Shown: in pieces, positions 36,865 through 45,683 of the stretch
How the letters are laid out: the number at the start of each line of letters is the position of its first letter
How positions within the stretch are numbered: position 1 is the stretch's first letter
Source of the DNA: UBA699 sp050261915
GTDB taxonomy: Bacteria > Bacillota > Clostridia > Clostridiales > Clostridiaceae
Assembly: GCA_050261915.1 (NCBI GenBank)
Contig: JBLNDT010000011.1
Span: 1 to 64,000, forward strand
Direction: 5' to 3'
DNA length: 64,000 nt
The notes under the pieces: model-generated
What the model was told of the DNA's origin: nothing
What the model saw: only the letters and a program-made list of their open reading frames with translations
Database searches by the model: none
Translations under genes and position numbers: made by a program

Positions 36865-39231
36865 TTATTTTAATATGCTTTGAGCAATGTTAACAGATTC
36901 CCTAGCATCTTTTCCATAAAAATCTGCACCAATTGATTTTGCATAAGCTTCATTCAAAACTGCTCCACCAGCCATAACCATGCAGTTTGGGCACTTATCC
37001 TTAACATAGGCAATGGTGTCTTTCATATTTATTACCGTGGTGGTCATCAGGGCGCTTAACCCAATTAGCTTAACATTGTTTTTAATTGCTTCCTCTGCAA
37101 CTTTTTCTTTTGGCACATCCTTCCCAAGGTCTATTACTTCAAAACCATAGCTTTCAAGTAGAACCTTAACTATGTTTTTTCCTATGTCATGTACATCTCC
37201 CTTTACAGTAGCCAGGATTACCTTCCCCTTTGAAATGCTTTTCCCAGAAACTGTTTCAATATTTTCCTTTATTACTGCAAAGGCAGACTTTACGGTTTCA
37301 GCAGACTGAATCAGTTGGGGAAGGAATATATCCCCATTTTCATATTTAACTCCCACAGAATCCAATGCAGGTATTATATGATTATTAACAATATCAAGGG
37401 GCTTTTCAACCTGAAGAAGTTTTAAGGTTTCCCCCTTAGCTTCATCTTTTAAACCCTTTTCTATGATCTGAAAGAGGTTTTGTTCTTTTTTCTCTATATT
37501 TTTAAATGTATCTTCAGTCTTATTATATATTTTAAGGTATTCCACGCAGTTTTCGTCTTGAAACCATATTACTCTGAAGGCATTTACCACATCCATCATG
37601 CTTGAATCCAGCGGGTTTATTATTGGCAGGTCAAGTCCTGCACTTAGTGCTGCAGAAAGAAACGTTCTATTAACAAGCCCCCGATTTGGAAGTCCAAAGG
37701 ATACATTTGAAACTCCAAGAACCGTTTTAACCTCAAGTTTTTCCTTTACCATGGAAAGTGCCTTAATTGTTTCCCTAACCTCCTTCTGCTGGGCAGCGGC
37801 AGTTAGAGTGAGACAGTCAATATATATATCCTTTTTTTCGATACCATAAAATTCAGCCTTTTTTATTATTTTTTCAGCTATCTTAAATCTTTCCTCTGCA
37901 GTCTTGGGTATTCCTTTATGGTCCAAAGTCAGTCCAACTACTGAGGCACCATATTTCTTAATTATTGGAAGTACTGCGTCAAGTATTTCATCATCACCAT
38001 TTACAGAGTTTACAATTGCCTTTCCGTTGTATATTCTAAGTGCACTTTCAATTACCTTTGGATTATTTGAGTCTATTTGAAGAGGTGCATCTATTATTGA
38101 TTGAATTTCCTGAACTAATTCTGTCATAACCTGTGCCTCATCTATTCCAGGAACACCAACATTCACATCAAGTATTTCTGCACCCGCCTCAACTTGAGCC
38201 GCTGCTTCTCTTAAAGCATAGTCTAAATCATTATTTTTAAGTGCTTCCCTAAACAGCTTTTTACCTGTAGGATTAATTCTTTCACCTATAACCCTTACTT
38301 TATCTATTTCAACAATCTTTGTAGGGGTACAAACGGAACTTAAATTCTTTTTTACAATCGGCCTTGGTTTTAAATCCTTAATTTCCTCCCTTAGTGCTCT
38401 TATATGTTCATCCCTTGTGCCGCAGCATCCCCCGAGTATCCTGACTCCTTTTTCTGCAAAGCCTCTCATGGACTTTGAAAACTCCAGAGGGGTTATTTTA
38501 TACTCAGTTATGCCGTTACATACACATGGCAGCCCTGCATTTGGCTGTACCATAATATTTATACTGGAAGTCTGCAGTATCTTATTTATTACAGGCTCCA
38601 TTTCTATAGGGCCTAAGGAACAGTTTATTCCAACCGCATCAACCCCCAGGGCTTCGGCAGTAATTACCATGGCTTCGGGGCTGCATCCTGTAAAGGTTCT
38701 TCCACTTTCATCAAAACTCATAGTAAAAAATACTGGAAGGTTTGAATTTTCCTTTGCAGCTAAGATAGCTGCCTTTGCTTCGTATAAATCTGTAATTGTT
38801 TCTATAAGAATTAAGTGGACCCCGGATTTTACCCCCTGTATAATCTGTGCTTTAAAAATATCATAAGCCCTTTCAAAACTTAAGGTTCCAATAGGCTTTA
38901 AAAGCTCCCCTATTGGCCCGATATCAAGGGCTATACAGGCATCACTTTTTCCTATAGCATTCCTTGCATTGTCTACAGCAGCAGAAATAATCTCCTCTAC
39001 TGAAAAACCTGTGTCTTTGAGCTTAATTTCATTTGCGCCAAAGGTATTAGTAGTTATAACCATAGCTCCTGCATCAATATATTTTTTATGAATATCAATT
39101 ATTTTATTCTTGTCCTTAATATTTAAAATTTCTGGGAGCTCTCCGGTATTTAACCCTAAAGATTGTAGCATTGTACCCATTGCACCGTCAAATATTATAA
39201 ATTCATTATTTATTCTTTCTCTTAAATCCAT
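36865..39231 (-). CDS. metH: Cobalamin-dependent methionine synthase, without reactivation domain
   Basis: The protein has 788 residues in three modules. A homocysteine-binding barrel (about 1-295) has FDGAMGTMLQ and the zinc cysteines GINCS and GGCCGT. A methyltetrahydrofolate (pterin) domain covers about 315-570, with VIGERINPTGK. A B12 cap and Rossmann domain covers about 590-788, with the cobalt-ligand motif DVHDIGKNIV. The C-terminal AdoMet-binding reactivation domain of E. coli MetH is absent; the adjacent upstream gene supplies it. It is the last gene of the SAM-I-controlled operon. Confidence 0.95.
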   Translation of the reverse strand: MDLRERINNEFIIFDGAMGTMLQSLGLNTGELPEILNIKDKNKIIDIHKKYIDAGAMVITTNTFGANEIKLKDTGFSVEEIISAAVDNARNAIGKSDACIALDIGPIGELLKPIGTLSFERAYDIFKAQIIQGVKSGVHLILIETITDLYEAKAAILAAKENSNLPVFFTMSFDESGRTFTGCSPEAMVITAEALGVDAVGINCSLGPIEMEPVINKILQTSSINIMVQPNAGLPCVCNGITEYKITPLEFSKSMRGFAEKGVRILGGCCGTRDEHIRALREEIKDLKPRPIVKKNLSSVCTPTKIVEIDKVRVIGERINPTGKKLFREALKNNDLDYALREAAAQVEAGAEILDVNVGVPGIDEAQVMTELVQEIQSIIDAPLQIDSNNPKVIESALRIYNGKAIVNSVNGDDEILDAVLPIIKKYGASVVGLTLDHKGIPKTAEERFKIAEKIIKKAEFYGIEKKDIYIDCLTLTAAAQQKEVRETIKALSMVKEKLEVKTVLGVSNVSFGLPNRGLVNRTFLSAALSAGLDLPIINPLDSSMMDVVNAFRVIWFQDENCVEYLKIYNKTEDTFKNIEKKEQNLFQIIEKGLKDEAKGETLKLLQVEKPLDIVNNHIIPALDSVGVKYENGDIFLPQLIQSAETVKSAFAVIKENIETVSGKSISKGKVILATVKGDVHDIGKNIVKVLLESYGFEVIDLGKDVPKEKVAEEAIKNNVKLIGLSALMTTTVINMKDTIAYVKDKCPNCMVMAGGAVLNEAYAKSIGADFYGKDARESVNIAQSILK

Positions 39232-39869
39232 TATTTCTCCTCTCTTCTATATGCACATTCTGAATTTGAACAGTTTTTGCAGCTTTTTTTACTTATACAC
39301 TTTCCACTTACAACTCCAGCTATTGCAGTTACAGACTTTCTTGGTATCAATATGCAGGATTCTGTAGCTGTTAAACCTATTTTTTTCTCCGCATCCAATA
39401 CCTTAAGAAATTTTTTTTGAATAGATATGGTCAGATCCCCATATCCCGGGCTGAACCTTGAGTTTAAGTTCCCTTCCTCAAGCTCCGCTTCAATAATACT
39501 GCACACCTTATCACAAAGCTCTTCTACTGCTACCGTTCCCCATGCATCAAGAATAACTGCCCTTGGCATATCTGTTTTTTCATAGTACCTTATCCTTTTA
39601 TCCACATTACTTCCAATGGATACACACATAAGCACGCAGGTTTTTGAATTTTCAAGATGCTTTTTTATAGAATTTCCCTTTAATTCAATTACACCATTAT
39701 TAAGAGACACACCATCTTCCCTGCCTGTAATATTAAAGGAATTATAAAGGTATTTTTCTTCAGATATTTCATTTATCTCATCAAGGCAACTGTTAATCAA
39801 TGAATTCATGTTGTCATCTAGAACCTGGTTTTTATACCCCAGATACCTTAAAACTTCATTTTTATCCAT
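39231..39869 (-). CDS. Stand-alone methionine synthase reactivation protein
   Basis: The 212-residue protein matches the C-terminal activation domain of MetH: SIGSNVDKRI, AVILDAWGTVAVEELCDKV, RFSPGYGDLTI, and GLTATESCILIPRKSVTAIAGV, which is the AdoMet-binding block. It is expected to bring AdoMet and an electron donor to oxidised cob(II)alamin in MetH. Beyond the domain it has a Cys-rich tail (C-x5-C-x2-C-x4-C), which might carry a metal or Fe-S cluster. It overlaps metF by 8 bases and metH by 1 base, so translation is coupled. Confidence 0.85.
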   Translation of the reverse strand: MDKNEVLRYLGYKNQVLDDNMNSLINSCLDEINEISEEKYLYNSFNITGREDGVSLNNGVIELKGNSIKKHLENSKTCVLMCVSIGSNVDKRIRYYEKTDMPRAVILDAWGTVAVEELCDKVCSIIEAELEEGNLNSRFSPGYGDLTISIQKKFLKVLDAEKKIGLTATESCILIPRKSVTAIAGVVSGKCISKKSCKNCSNSECAYRREEK

Positions 39870-40752
39870 GACTTATTTCCCTGTTTAATGAATTTATTAT
39901 GGAACCTGTATTTTCAATTATCTTCCTGGCTACATATGGGTTGTTCATGGTGTAAAGGTGAATTCCATGTACTCCGCTTGATACTAAGTCTACTATTTGA
40001 TCCAAGGCATATGCAATCCCAGCATCGTTCAATGCTAATTCATCATGCTCATACTTATTCATTATCTTAAGAAATTTTGCAGGAATGGTTGCCCCACAAA
40101 GGGATACCACCCTTTCAATCTGTTTTTTGTTTATTACTGGCATAATACCCGCTTGTATTGGTACATTCAGGTTTTTTTGAACAGCTTTATTTACAAAGTT
40201 ATAGTAATAGTTATTGTCAAAAAACAACTGTGAAATAAAGTGTTCTGCTCCAGCCTCCTTTTTAATTTTAAGTATTTCTATTCCTTCAGCTATGTCTCTG
40301 CACTCCAAATGCCCCTCAGGATAACATGCTGCTGATATACCAAAGTGGTTTTCACACTTAACATAGGATATCAATTCATTGGCATAGTTAAAATCTCCCT
40401 TTGAGGATTCATTTAATGGGAGGTCTCCTCTAAGTGCCAGTATATTTTCAATGCCATTAGCTTTTAAATCCTTTAGAATGTCTTTAATATCGCTTCTTTT
40501 AGAGTTTATACATGTGAGATGTGCAAGAGACTCTATTCCGTATTGATTTTTAACCATTCCGGCAAGCTCACAGGTTCTGTTATTTGATGCATTGCCTCCA
40601 GCTCCGTAGGTAACACTTATGTAGTCAGGGTTCAGGCTGCTAAGCTCCTTAATAGTATCATAAACTGTCTGTATTGGTGACGTAGCCTTAGGTGGGAATA
40701 TTTCAAAAGAAAATACCACTCTTTTTTCTTTAAACAACTCCTTAATTTTCAT
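39862..40752 (-). CDS. metF: Methylenetetrahydrofolate reductase
   Basis: The 296-residue flavin enzyme barrel has FSFEIFPPKA near the start (catalytic Glu), the SVTYGAGG block, LALRGDLP, and the FISQLFFDNNYYYNF region. It makes 5-methyltetrahydrofolate, the methyl donor for MetH. AAGGAG precedes the ATG. It is the first gene behind the SAM-I riboswitch and heads metF-reactivase-metH, so methyl supply, enzyme and repair factor are made together. No extra C-terminal zinc/MetV partner is seen. Confidence 0.95.
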   Translation of the reverse strand: MKIKELFKEKRVVFSFEIFPPKATSPIQTVYDTIKELSSLNPDYISVTYGAGGNASNNRTCELAGMVKNQYGIESLAHLTCINSKRSDIKDILKDLKANGIENILALRGDLPLNESSKGDFNYANELISYVKCENHFGISAACYPEGHLECRDIAEGIEILKIKKEAGAEHFISQLFFDNNYYYNFVNKAVQKNLNVPIQAGIMPVINKKQIERVVSLCGATIPAKFLKIMNKYEHDELALNDAGIAYALDQIVDLVSSGVHGIHLYTMNNPYVARKIIENTGSIINSLNREISHG

Positions 40753-40782
40753 AGTTCCAACTCCTTTAATATAAAATAAAAA

Positions 40783-40932
40783 AATCCCTTCAATTCGATG
40801 AAGAGATTACATAAAATACGTGTTTATACTTATCTCTCAGCATCGCTGCAGGATTTAGCACCATGTATGCTAATGAAACATACTGGTTGCCGGGTTTCAT
40901 AGGGCCAGTCCCTCCACCACTCTAGATAAGAA
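40783..40932 (-). promoter_or_regulatory. SAM-I riboswitch (S-box) for metF-reactivase-metH
   Basis: On the minus strand the leader reads CTTATCTAGAGTGGTGGAG, then GGACTGGCCC, ATGAAACCCGGCAACC, GGTGCTAAATCCTGCAG and TGAGAGATAAG. This is the full S-box consensus in order, with P1 closed by CTTATCT/AGATAAG. A terminator stem (40783-40806 area) with a T run follows before metF. Confidence 0.96.
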
Positions 40933-40950
40933 GATATTAAATTATTAATC

Positions 40951-40979
40951 ATTATATATTAAGATTTAAAACTTGGCAA
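40951..40979 (-). promoter_or_regulatory. Promoter of the SAM-I operon
   Basis: TTGCCA (40974-40979) and TATAAT (40951-40956) are spaced by 17 bases on the minus strand, about 20 bases before the riboswitch. Confidence 0.78.
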
Positions 40980-40984
40980 CCCTT

Positions 40985-41022
40985 TTAAAAAAAATCAGCC
41001 CCTCATTTAAAGGAGCTGATTT
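40985..41022 (-). terminator. Terminator of the chemosensory cluster
   Basis: The arms AAATCAGCCCCT and AGGAGCTGATTT pair with one weak position around a short loop, just behind the receptor gene. The minus strand continues with an eight-T run. Confidence 0.75.
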
Positions 41023-41027
41023 AAATA

Positions 41028-42062
41028 TTAGATTTCTTCGTTTGCCAGCTTGTTAAGTTCCATAGTTAAACCAAGTAGTTCTTCTACGCTGGCATTTGTT
41101 TCCTCAATTGCTGCAGACTGCTGTTCTGTATTTGCCAGAGTTGAATTTGAAATATCTAATGTCTTTTTAACAGATGTCTGTATTTCTGAGGTAAGATTCA
41201 TTATTTTCATTGCAGTTTCTTTTGAATTTTGTGACAAGGTTCTAATTTCTGTTGCAACAACACCAAAGCCTCTTCCTGCCTCTCCAGCTCTAGCTGCTTC
41301 AATTGCTGCATTCAATCCTAGCATTTTAGTTTCATCTGCTATTGACTTTATTGAATCAAGAATAGTATTTATCTGCTCGGAAATTTTCTGTACATTTAAT
41401 ATTTCACTATTTAAAGACTGCTGATTTTCAGTAACTGTAACTGATGTTGAAGAGAGCTCTTCCATAGTAGCAGATATCTGTGAAAAACTTTCTGTAAGTT
41501 CATTTGACATTGTACCAAGTCTTAACTGTTGATATCCTATTTGAGATAGTGCATTTGCAACAATAAACAATACCTCTGCAGCTGCCCTTATATTTTTCTC
41601 TTCTGTTATCTTCACCTTGTTAACAGCATCTACGTAACCATCTTCATTAACCCCTATTTCCTTTGCTGTTTGTCTATATCTGGCCTCTTCAGGTTTTTTC
41701 GTAAGAATCTGTCCTCCAAGAATTGTTCCTATCAATACTCCATTTACCATAATAGGTGCAGCAAAATCTATAAGACCTGCATGACAGGTATATATGTATG
41801 GTTTTCCAGTTCTTGCGGCTTCTTCTCCACCTTTTCTATGAGATTCCGCACAACGGTTGTCCCCTACAGTTGTTGAATGGGTAAATGCTTCACAAAATTG
41901 TGTATATGAACTTGGTTTTGTAACTGGTGTTCCGTTTATATCAACTGTAACGCTGGCTATGTCCATACCTTCAGCAAAATTATCCTGGAACTTTTGAAGC
42001 ATGTCTAAATTTATTACATCCGTAACCTTTACTTTTGATAAATCAATATTTCTTGTATCCAT
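41028..42062 (-). CDS. Soluble chemoreceptor with PocR ligand-binding domain
   Basis: The 344-residue protein has no membrane helix. Residues about 12-175 form a PocR-type sensor domain with cysteines in FCEAF, NRCAES and YTCHAGLIDFAAPI, a module linked to small diol/hydrocarbon or metal-type ligands. Residues about 180-340 form a compact methyl-accepting signalling coil with the hairpin tip KMLGLNAAIEAARAGEAGRG. It is the last gene of an operon with two cheW genes and a CheA-like gene. The ligand is not known. The signalling coil is shorter than in membrane receptors. Confidence 0.88.
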   Translation of the reverse strand: MDTRNIDLSKVKVTDVINLDMLQKFQDNFAEGMDIASVTVDINGTPVTKPSSYTQFCEAFTHSTTVGDNRCAESHRKGGEEAARTGKPYIYTCHAGLIDFAAPIMVNGVLIGTILGGQILTKKPEEARYRQTAKEIGVNEDGYVDAVNKVKITEEKNIRAAAEVLFIVANALSQIGYQQLRLGTMSNELTESFSQISATMEELSSTSVTVTENQQSLNSEILNVQKISEQINTILDSIKSIADETKMLGLNAAIEAARAGEAGRGFGVVATEIRTLSQNSKETAMKIMNLTSEIQTSVKKTLDISNSTLANTEQQSAAIEETNASVEELLGLTMELNKLANEEI

Positions 42063-42076
42063 TAATAAACCCCACC

Positions 42077-42466
42077 TTAAATTAAATTTATCTGCTTTTC
42101 AGATATATATGTTATAACTCTGTCACCATAATTAATTATTGAAAACTCTCCTGCTTCCTGAGATATGGATTCTATATCATCCTCATTAATCTCTATGACA
42201 TCCTCCACCTCGTCCACCATAAGTCCTAGTTCCTGATTGTCATACCTTATTAAAATAAGTTTGGCATTTTCAATTTCCCTGCTTAATTTAAATAATTTTG
42301 ACAAGTCTATAGCTGGTACGATATTCCCCCTTATATTTATAAGTCCTGCAATATGGCTTCTTGCCTTTGGTACATAGGTTATAGGTACCATATGTTCAAT
42401 AGCTTCCACTAGGCTTATAGATATACCAAAAGGTTCATCCCCAAGCTTAAAGGTTAGTATTTCCAT
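42077..42466 (-). CDS. CheW-like adaptor (second copy)
   Basis: A single CheW domain of 129 residues has ILTFKLGDEPFGISISLVEAIE, the conserved NIRGNIVPAIDL strand pair, and LMVDEVEDV. It should bridge the receptor to a CheA-type partner. GGAGGG precedes the start. It lies 14 bases before the receptor gene and 18 bases after the CheA-like gene. Confidence 0.92.
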   Translation of the reverse strand: MEILTFKLGDEPFGISISLVEAIEHMVPITYVPKARSHIAGLINIRGNIVPAIDLSKLFKLSREIENAKLILIRYDNQELGLMVDEVEDVIEINEDDIESISQEAGEFSIINYGDRVITYISEKQINLI

Positions 42467-42484
42467 TAAACTCCCTCCTTATGA

Positions 42485-43477
42485 TTAGTTGCCAAGTAAG
42501 TATGCAATGTCAAATACCATAGTTACATAACCATCTCCAAGTACGGCCATTCCTTTAAATTCTTTTACATCACTTAAAACCTTTGGTTTTGACCTTACAA
42601 CCACATCTGTTTGTTCTAAAAGGGAATTAACCGGAAGCACCTTCATTCTGTTATTAAATTTTAAAACCACATAATTTGAAAATTCACTTTTCAAATTGAA
42701 TCCCAAGGTTTTATCAATAGGTATAACAGGTATAATGCTGCCCATATAATTAACAAGGCTAACCCCGTTTGAAGTCCTCTTCTCAGCAGTATCAATGTTC
42801 ATAACCTTTTCAATGCAATCCATAGGAATGGCATATGTAAGGTTATTTATCTCCACTAGCTGGGCCTTTATTATAGTTGAGGCTAATGGCACTGTTATGA
42901 TTATCTTTTGATTTATGTCTTCTTCAGCAAATATTTCAACAGACCCGTTTATTAATTTAATTTCAGAATAAACAGGCTTTATCCACTGTTCAATTTCGGC
43001 TTCAGGGAGACTAGTTATTGAAAGATAAGCTTGCTTCTGTTTCGCCATAAAGCTTTCAATATCCCCAGTCTTATTGCTAATTATCTCCAAAATTAAATTT
43101 GAAGAATCATTGTGAGAAGCCAAAATAATTTTTTCATTGGTACTTTCAATAATGTTTTTAATCAGAATATTCAGTATATTAAAGATATGCTTTTCATTGA
43201 AATTATCAAATTCAGCCTCTTTACCGCTTAAATCTACAGCATCAAAAGGTGCGCCAAATTGTTCCTTCATTTTATCATAAATTATGCTCATACTCTCAGT
43301 TTGAATCTTTTTTACAACTTCCTGAATCTTTGAAACAGTCTGCACCTCTTGTCCTAATACTCTTTTCACTTCTAAATTTGTTGTTTCTTCTTGTACCTTT
43401 TCAATTCTTATTTTATTTACAACAAGTTCTTCAATAAGCTGCAGCAGCTCTTCCATTTTTTCATTGTTTATTTCCAA
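42485..43477 (-). CDS. CheA-like protein lacking Hpt domain and ATP-binding boxes
   Basis: The protein has 330 residues, about half a normal CheA. The start is a TTG 5 bases after GAGGTGAT. The N-terminal helices (about 1-60, EELLQLIEELVVNKIRIEKV) match the CheA dimerisation domain. The middle (about 65-195) is laid out like the kinase domain, but the N-box helix reads HIFNILNILIKNIIEST without the Asn or His that hold ATP-Mg. The G1 (DDGxG) and G2 (GxGxG) boxes are missing. The C-terminal part (about 197-330) is a CheW-like P5 domain (TYAIPMDCIEKV). It should assemble with CheW but cannot act as a kinase by itself. Confidence 0.8.
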   Translation of the reverse strand: MEINNEKMEELLQLIEELVVNKIRIEKVQEETTNLEVKRVLGQEVQTVSKIQEVVKKIQTESMSIIYDKMKEQFGAPFDAVDLSGKEAEFDNFNEKHIFNILNILIKNIIESTNEKIILASHNDSSNLILEIISNKTGDIESFMAKQKQAYLSITSLPEAEIEQWIKPVYSEIKLINGSVEIFAEEDINQKIIITVPLASTIIKAQLVEINNLTYAIPMDCIEKVMNIDTAEKRTSNGVSLVNYMGSIIPVIPIDKTLGFNLKSEFSNYVVLKFNNRMKVLPVNSLLEQTDVVVRSKPKVLSDVKEFKGMAVLGDGYVTMVFDIAYLLGN

Positions 43478-43483
43478 TAGTCA

Positions 43484-43888
43484 TCACCTCTCATCAGCAA
43501 AATTTACAACTTCAGGGTTAATTATATTTACCATATTATCCTTAAGCCTCATTGTTCCAGTTATATACTGACTTTTTGCCTTTAAATAAGGAACCTCACC
43601 TTCAACATTTTCTATTTCACTAACTTCATCAACTATTATTGCTGCTTTTCTTTCGTTATAGTGGATGATAATTATTTGAGCATCCTCATTAATAGTGTCT
43701 TCCATTTTAAGCAGTTTTTTTAAATTTAAAGCAGGAATTATTTCACCCTGATAACTTATAACTCCCTCAATATAATTAATACTGCTTGGCACCTTTGTAA
43801 TCTGTGGTTTATTCATTATTTTTTCTACACACTCCACAGGTACTCCCATTACTTGCTTATTCAGTGAGAAGGTTATGAAATTCGACAT
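43484..43888 (-). CDS. CheW-like adaptor (first gene of the cluster)
   Basis: A single 134-residue CheW domain has FITFSLNKQVMGVPVECVEKIM, YIEGVISYQGEIIPALNLKKLL and KAAIIVDEVSEIENVEG. GGAGGTG is upstream of the ATG. Its stop TGA overlaps the ribosome site of the CheA-like gene, which points to coupled translation. It is the first gene of the four-gene unit. No cheY, cheB, cheR or flagellar gene is near. Confidence 0.92.
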   Translation of the reverse strand: MSNFITFSLNKQVMGVPVECVEKIMNKPQITKVPSSINYIEGVISYQGEIIPALNLKKLLKMEDTINEDAQIIIIHYNERKAAIIVDEVSEIENVEGEVPYLKAKSQYITGTMRLKDNMVNIINPEVVNFADER

Positions 43889-44054
43889 ATTTCACCTCCA
43901 TATTACATATTCAAAATGCTTTTTACCATTATATCACAAAAACATAATTGAAAAAACATAGTTTTGATGATTTGTTAAATAGAATTATATAATATATTAA
44001 AATAACATCTATTGCGTATTGTTATAGTACAGCTGTTCAATAAATAAACAGTTT

Positions 44055-44091
44055 AAATAAAAAGTGTATATAAACATAAGTTTATATACAC
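44055..44091 (-). terminator. Terminator after the mscL gene
   Basis: The 12-bp stem GTGTATATAAAC/GTTTATATACAC (44064-44075 with 44080-44091) has a 4-base loop and is followed on the minus strand by TTTTTATTTAAA. Confidence 0.8.
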
Positions 44092-44098
44092 CATAAAT

Positions 44099-44533
44099 TT
44101 ATTCCAGTGTTGATGTACAATGAGGGCATCTTGTAGCCTCAATTGGTATTTCACTTAGACAATATTTGCATTTTTTTGTAGTTACAGCAACAATTTCTTC
44201 CTTTTTCTTAGAAAATCTGTTTAATTGTTTTAATACAATAAATATAGAAAATGCTATAATTAAAAAGTCTATTACATTATTAATAAATATCCCATAATTC
44301 AATGTTGCAACTCCAGCAGCTTTTGCGGCATCTATTGTTTTAAAGCTTCCTTTTCCAAGAGTAATAAACAGGTTTGAAAAATCCACATTTCCTAGCAGCA
44401 TTCCTATAAGAGGCATTATTATATCACTTACCAACGATGAAACAATCTTCCCAAAGGCTCCGCCTATAATTACGCCCACTGCCAAATCCATCATATTTCC
44501 TTTTAATGCAAATTCTTTAAACTCCTTTAGCAT
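44099..44533 (-). CDS. mscL: Large-conductance mechanosensitive channel with C-terminal zinc ribbon
   Basis: The ATG at 44533 has GGAGG at the right spacing, unlike the ATG two codons upstream. The 144-residue product is a complete MscL: KEFALKGNMMDLAVGVIIGGAFGKIVSSLVSDIIMPLIG (TM1), an external loop, then NNVIDFLIIAFSIFIVLKQLN (TM2). After the usual basic linker it carries an additional CKYC-x10-CPHC zinc ribbon (about residues 117-137) in the cytoplasm. The channel relieves turgor after hypo-osmotic shock; the ribbon may bind a partner or stabilise the pentamer (inference). Confidence 0.92.
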   Translation of the reverse strand: MLKEFKEFALKGNMMDLAVGVIIGGAFGKIVSSLVSDIIMPLIGMLLGNVDFSNLFITLGKGSFKTIDAAKAAGVATLNYGIFINNVIDFLIIAFSIFIVLKQLNRFSKKKEEIVAVTTKKCKYCLSEIPIEATRCPHCTSTLE

Positions 44534-44575
44534 GATCATACCTCCTTTTTTTATACATTATATCACATTATGTCC

Positions 44576-44605
44576 ATAAAAAAATGCCTCCAAATTGAAG
44601 GCACT
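44576..44605 (-). terminator. Terminator after buk
   Basis: The hairpin TGCCT/AGGCA with neighbouring weak pairs (44585-44603) is followed on the minus strand by a seven-T run. It lies directly behind the buk stop. Confidence 0.7.
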
Positions 44606-44611
44606 CTCTTT

Positions 44612-45673
44612 TTATTCAGTAAATTCATTAGCCTTTTCTTCACCCTTTAATACTCTAAGAGTGCCAAGAGCTAAAGATTCAAGTTCATTTTCACCTGGAA
44701 CTATCCTAACCGGCGCTATAAATCCAACGCTTTTTTTGATTAATCCAGTAATAAATTCAGAGTATGCTATCCCTCCGGTAATAATTACAGCATCCACCTT
44801 GCCATCTACTACTGTAGCTAGTTCTCCTATACCCTTTGATATTTGGTATGCCATAGCTTCATATACAAGTTTTGCATATTCATCACCATTTTTTATCCTA
44901 GCCTCAACCTCAAGAGCATTATTGGTTCCAAGATAAGATACAAGCCCCCCCTTCCCTCTCATCTTTTTAGAAACAACGGATTTTTCATTTTCATAGCACA
45001 TCTTCATTAGATCCTTGCAAGGCACCCTGCCGGATCTTTCTGGAGAAAATGGACCTTCATCATCAGATACAATGTCAATTATTTTTCCATTTTTAATTAC
45101 ACTAATGGATATTCCTCCACCAAGATGTGCAACAATAAGATTAAGTTCCTTAAAGTCTTTACCCATTTCTTTAGCAGTTTTTATAGCAACCGCTCTAGTG
45201 TTAAGGGCATGAACGAAACTCTTTCTCTCTATATCCTTCATTCCGGAAATTCTAGCTATTGGTTCAAATTCATCAACAGAAACAGAGTCGCATATATATG
45301 CAGGTATCTTAAGGTCTTCAGCCATACTAAAAGCAATTATAGCCCCAAGATTTGATGCATGTTCAACTACAGGTCTGTTTTTGAGACAATCCACCATAAG
45401 TTCATTTACTCTATATGCTCCAGCTTTTACCGGTGGAAGCAAACCTCCCCTTCCAACTACAGCACTAAGTTCTTTCAAATCTACATTTTTCTCTTTGAGG
45501 ACATTTATTATGGCTTCATATCTCATTTCATACTGATCAGCAACATTTTTGAATTTCTCAAGTTCATCATTTGGATGTTCAATGTTCAACTTGAAAATTT
45601 CCTTTTCATCTTCATATAATGCTATTTTTGTTGAAGTAGATCCCGGATTTAACGCAAGTATTTTGTAACTCAT
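44612..45673 (-). CDS. buk: Butyrate kinase
   Basis: The ATG at 45673 follows AGGAGGGG and gives 353 residues. A longer frame to 45736 overlaps the upstream gene. Acetokinase-family motifs are LALNPGSTSTKIALYE (phosphate 1), VGRGGLLPPVKAGAYRV, NLIVAHLGGGISI and IITGGIAYSEF. The spacing fits butyrate kinase rather than acetate kinase. It makes ATP from butyryl- or branched acyl-phosphate. The partner ptb is not next to it. It is co-transcribed with the Mpv17-like gene from a sigma-54 promoter (see 46377-46391). Confidence 0.93.
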   Translation of the reverse strand: MSYKILALNPGSTSTKIALYEDEKEIFKLNIEHPNDELEKFKNVADQYEMRYEAIINVLKEKNVDLKELSAVVGRGGLLPPVKAGAYRVNELMVDCLKNRPVVEHASNLGAIIAFSMAEDLKIPAYICDSVSVDEFEPIARISGMKDIERKSFVHALNTRAVAIKTAKEMGKDFKELNLIVAHLGGGISISVIKNGKIIDIVSDDEGPFSPERSGRVPCKDLMKMCYENEKSVVSKKMRGKGGLVSYLGTNNALEVEARIKNGDEYAKLVYEAMAYQISKGIGELATVVDGKVDAVIITGGIAYSEFITGLIKKSVGFIAPVRIVPGENELESLALGTLRVLKGEEKANEFTE

Positions 45674-45683
45674 TTTACCCCTC

